Shown in pieces: positions 6,098 through 8,253 of a stretch of 8,253 nt of DNA (the first letter of the stretch is position 1; every line of letters begins with the position of its first letter). Origin of the DNA: Chloroflexota bacterium (GTDB lineage: Bacteria; Chloroflexota; Anaerolineae; Anaerolineales; UBA11858); the NCBI GenBank assembly GCA_030666985.1, contig DAOUWT010000101.1, positions 1-8,253 of the forward strand, in the 5' to 3' direction. A program made the position numbers and the translations under genes. Below the pieces are notes generated by a model, which was given only the letters and a program-made list of their open reading frames with translations, searched no databases and had not been told where the DNA came from.

Positions 6098-7012
6098 ATG
6101 TCACAATCACAAGATTTAAAAGATTTCATATCTGGAGCCTTAGTAATCGACAAGCCTGTGGGCATGACCTCTCACGACGTTGTTGCCTTTGTCCGTCGTG
6201 GAACAGGCATACGCCGGGCCGGGCACACCGGCACACTCGACCCTCGAGCTTCGGGTGTGTTGGTAGTTCTCATTGGGCCTGCCGTGCGCCTTAGCGAATA
6301 CCTGTCTGCCTCTGACAAACGCTACCAAGCCATCATCAAGTTTGGCGTTGCTACGAGCACCTATGATACAGAAGGAAGCCAGGTTGGCGAAACAAAATCT
6401 GTCCACCATATCACAGAGAAAGACATCCAAAACCTGCTTCAAAGTTATGAAGGAAAAGTCCAGCAGGTGCCGCCGGCCTATTCCGCTGTCAAGATAGATG
6501 GCGAGAGAGCATACAAGAAAGCCAGACGAGGTGAGGAAGTGGAGATAGAACCGCGCGAAATAGATGTCTACAACCTCGAACTCCTGGAATGGCTTTCCCC
6601 TGAAGCTACAATCGATGTCTACGCCTCCTCTGGCACTTATGTTCGCTCCTTGGCCAACGACATGGGGAGCGATCTAGGAGTTGGAGCTCACCTGGTGGGG
6701 CTGCGCCGTACCAAAAACGGTCAATTTACTCTGCGCGACGCTGTTCGCATGAGGGAATTACATGATGCCTTTGCAGCCGGAGACTGGTACAAACACCTTA
6801 TCCCCGCAGCCGAAACCCTTGACGATTGGTATACCATTGAACTCAACCCAGAGCTGGCCGAAAAAATCAAATACGGACATCGCATCCCCGCCCAGCCTGA
6901 CGAATCCGGTTGGGCCCGCGCCCTCAGCCAACAAGGGGATCTGATCGCCCTGCTCGAAGTCCTAGAAGATACGCGAGAATGGCAGCCTCGTAAAGTCTTC
7001 ATCACCACCTAA
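6098..7012 (+). CDS. truB: tRNA pseudouridine(55) synthase TruB
   Basis: TruB converts U55 in the T-loop of tRNAs to pseudouridine. The 304-residue protein has the N-terminal KPVGMTSHDVV (19-29) and the catalytic motif GHTGTLDP with Asp48, the same number as the E. coli nucleophile. It also has the conserved Tyr76 in DKRYQAIIKFG, VPPAYSAVKIDGERAYKKAR (124-143) and SGTYVRSLANDMG (178-190). A C-terminal extension after about 245 would correspond to a PUA-like RNA-binding domain. ATG 6098 is preceded by a good GGGGAG (6082-6087) with a 10-nt spacing, unlike the weak sites of rnpM and rbfA. The TruB-RibF pairing downstream is common in bacteria. Confidence 0.97.
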   Translation: MSQSQDLKDFISGALVIDKPVGMTSHDVVAFVRRGTGIRRAGHTGTLDPRASGVLVVLIGPAVRLSEYLSASDKRYQAIIKFGVATSTYDTEGSQVGETKSVHHITEKDIQNLLQSYEGKVQQVPPAYSAVKIDGERAYKKARRGEEVEIEPREIDVYNLELLEWLSPEATIDVYASSGTYVRSLANDMGSDLGVGAHLVGLRRTKNGQFTLRDAVRMRELHDAFAAGDWYKHLIPAAETLDDWYTIELNPELAEKIKYGHRIPAQPDESGWARALSQQGDLIALLEVLEDTREWQPRKVFITT

Positions 7013-7134
7013 GGGAGTTGCAAGTTTTAATATATCCAGGCTTCGTGAAGACGTGAAACGTGAAAACGTGATTTTACGCTTCACTCAGATTTTGGGATAG
7101 CTATTTTTTGCAACTCCCTCAGAGAACAAGGGAG
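7012..7134 (+). promoter_or_regulatory. Mutually exclusive inverted repeats upstream of ribF
   Basis: AGGGAGTTGCAA (7012-7023), starting on the last base of the truB stop codon, is a perfect 12-bp inverted match to TTGCAACTCCCT (7108-7119). The last six bases of the right arm, CTCCCT (7114-7119), can instead pair with AGGGAG (7129-7134) around a 9-nt loop, followed by T-rich CTATTTCTT. The two pairings cannot coexist. An inner imperfect stem pairs 7053-7066 with 7072-7084. This could be an RNA switch ahead of ribF or a small inserted palindromic element. I see no clear target-site duplication and no FMN riboswitch core. Confidence 0.5.
7044..7071 (+). repeat. Short CGTGAAA repeat array in the truB-ribF spacer
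   Basis: CGTGA recurs at 7044, 7052, 7059 and 7067, giving units of 7-8 bp close to CGTGAAA. It resembles the arrays at 5984-6032 and 8087-8135 in starting with CGTG, but the spacing slips by one base twice. It sits inside the long inverted repeat 7012-7119. Confidence 0.65.
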
Positions 7135-7170
7135 CTATTTCTTCAGAAGTGGGGAGCTTGCGTTGAGGCC

Positions 7171-8091
7171 ATGCAACACTATAAAAATCTAGAAAACGTC
7201 AAATTATCCCGCTCTTGGGTAACACTCGGGACCTTCGATGGTGTCCACCTTGGGCACCAGCATATCATCCGCCAATTGGTTTCTCAAGCACACCAGGCAG
7301 AACATCCCGCCGTAGTTGTCACCTTCCACCCCCACCCGGCCTTGGTGCTCTCCGGTGAAACTTGCCCATTTGCCCTCACTACTCCAGCCCAAAGAGCGGA
7401 GCTATTGGGTCAATTTGGGGTAGACATTATTATCACCCATCCTTTTAGCGTTCAAATTGCAAATCTGACCGCCGAAGAATTCATCCTTCGCCTGCACGAA
7501 CACCTGAACATCCGGCAGCTTTGGGTGGGATACGATTTTGCCATGGGGAAGGGCAGAGAAGCCACCGCGCTCGAATTGAGCCGCCTGGGGGAAAAATATG
7601 ACTACAAGGTGATGCAAATTTCCCCTTTTTATATGGACGGCAAAATAGTCTCCTCTAGTTGGATTCGCGACCTATTAGCAAAGGGGGATGTGGCACGCGC
7701 CGCGGCTCTGTTGGGACACCCTCACCGCGTGGAGGGGAAAGTTGTAGAGGGAGACAAACGCGGCGGCAAAATAGGCTTCCCCACTTCGAACCTGAACATC
7801 CCCCCTACCATGGCGCGGCTTCGTTCCGGGGTGTACGCTTGTTACGTTTGGGTGGAGGGGGAGCGGTGGAAGGCTGTCGCCAACCTGGGCCTTCGTCCCA
7901 CCTTCGAGGATAAACTGGCCCCCCCACGTTTTGAAACTCATATTCTAGGTTTCTCCGGTTCCCTCTACGGGGAGACGCTGGGCGTGGAATTCATATCCTA
8001 CCTGCGCGAAGAACGGAAATTCGAAAACATTGCTGCTCTGCAAGCCCAAATTGAGCGTGATATACACAGGGCGCGGCAGGTGTTAGCGTGA
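7171..8091 (+). CDS. ribF: Bifunctional riboflavin kinase/FAD synthetase RibF
   Basis: RibF phosphorylates riboflavin to FMN and adenylates FMN to FAD. The 306-residue protein has the N-terminal FMN adenylyltransferase domain with GTFDGVHLGH (20-29), TFHPHP (51-56), GYDFAMGKGRE (120-130) and SSSWIRDLL (161-169). The C-terminal kinase domain has GGKIGFPTSNL (198-208), GVYACYV (220-226), NLGLRPTF (238-245) and a segment from Glu255 to LYGETLGVEF that should hold the catalytic Glu. I chose ATG 7171 because conserved sequence begins about 15 residues later, the usual layout. A TTG at 7108 would add 21 unconserved residues and falls inside the inverted repeat. Ribosome-binding candidates are poor: GAGG 7165-7168 is too close, and GGGGAG 7151-7156 is rather far. 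The stop codon lies inside a 7-bp repeat array. Confidence 0.95.
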   Translation: MQHYKNLENVKLSRSWVTLGTFDGVHLGHQHIIRQLVSQAHQAEHPAVVVTFHPHPALVLSGETCPFALTTPAQRAELLGQFGVDIIITHPFSVQIANLTAEEFILRLHEHLNIRQLWVGYDFAMGKGREATALELSRLGEKYDYKVMQISPFYMDGKIVSSSWIRDLLAKGDVARAAALLGHPHRVEGKVVEGDKRGGKIGFPTSNLNIPPTMARLRSGVYACYVWVEGERWKAVANLGLRPTFEDKLAPPRFETHILGFSGSLYGETLGVEFISYLREERKFENIAALQAQIERDIHRARQVLA

Positions 8092-8135
8092 GGCGTGGTG
8101 CGTGAGGAGTGAAACGTGTTGCGTGAAACGTGAGG
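8087..8135 (+). repeat. Array of seven 7-bp repeats at the end of ribF
   Basis: Seven consecutive heptamers fill 49 bp, the same count and length as the array before truB. Six of the seven begin CGTG, and CGTGAGG occurs three times (8087, 8101, 8129). The array starts within the last codons of ribF, and its first unit supplies the ribF stop codon TGA (8089-8091). Confidence 0.8.
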
Positions 8136-8253
8136 TCAAGTAATTCGCTCCCGCCCCTGCAATCCCACACCCCTTGCTGTCTGCTGCCTCACCCACAGTA
8201 GTCCACCCCTGCCACTCGCAATTCGCCACCCGCAATCCGCAATCCGCCCCACC
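8136..8253. other. Non-coding end of window, with CG-starting heptads on the minus strand
   Basis: No gene or terminator is visible. The sequence is C-rich. From 8212 to 8253 it breaks into 7-bp units, for example CAATCCG twice in a row at 8233-8246. Read on the minus strand these become CGGATTG, so they also begin with CG. The array runs to or past the window edge. Confidence 0.5.

Noticed and set aside
7108..7170. TTG 7108 as the start of ribF
   Set aside because: It lies inside the right arm of the inverted repeat, and the added 21 residues do not fit the usual RibF N-terminus, which starts shortly before the GTFDGVHLGH motif.
7013..7170. FMN riboswitch before ribF
   Set aside because: The conserved RFN core segments are not recognisable. 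The visible pairing is a simple long inverted repeat with an inner imperfect stem.

Overview
The window carries a conserved bacterial information-processing operon, all on the + strand: nusA, rnpM (ylxR), infB, rbfA, nrnA, truB and ribF. The proteins are intact and carry their family motifs. The organism is most likely a Chloroflexota bacterium, probably Anaerolineae-like. This is inferred from the style of the TruB and RibF sequences, the short IF2, the long acidic NusA tail, moderate GC content and spacers full of short repeats. No single marker proves the assignment.

Layout. Bases 1-416 hold no convincing gene. They contain a good sigma-70-type promoter (278-306), a possible 7-codon leader ORF (331-354) and a strong intrinsic terminator (343-368) just before nusA, which together look like an attenuated leader. 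nusA (417-2264) ends in an acidic tail built from five 14-residue repeats. rnpM (2291-2563) follows closely. The rnpM-infB spacer holds an 84-bp unit in two tandem copies with one mismatch. Each copy contains two palindromes preceded by GTAG, as in REP elements. infB (2828-4633), rbfA (4646-5029) and nrnA (5019-5969) are tightly packed, and rbfA and nrnA overlap. The nrnA-truB, truB-ribF and post-ribF spacers each carry arrays of 7-bp units beginning CGTG. The truB-ribF spacer also has mutually exclusive inverted repeats that could form alternative RNA structures ahead of ribF.

How the genes work together. NusA controls RNA polymerase pausing and termination. RnpM binds RNase P RNA. IF2 places initiator tRNA on the ribosome. 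RbfA matures the 30S subunit. NrnA degrades nanoRNAs and pAp. TruB makes pseudouridine 55 in tRNA. RibF makes FMN and FAD and often travels with truB. Two common members of this locus are not seen: rimP before nusA, and ylxQ between rnpM and infB, where the REP-like repeats sit instead.

The protein-coding content is ordinary. The points of interest are in the non-coding DNA: the nusA leader, the GTAG-associated palindromes, the heptad arrays and the ribF upstream structure. I see no undescribed multi-gene system.
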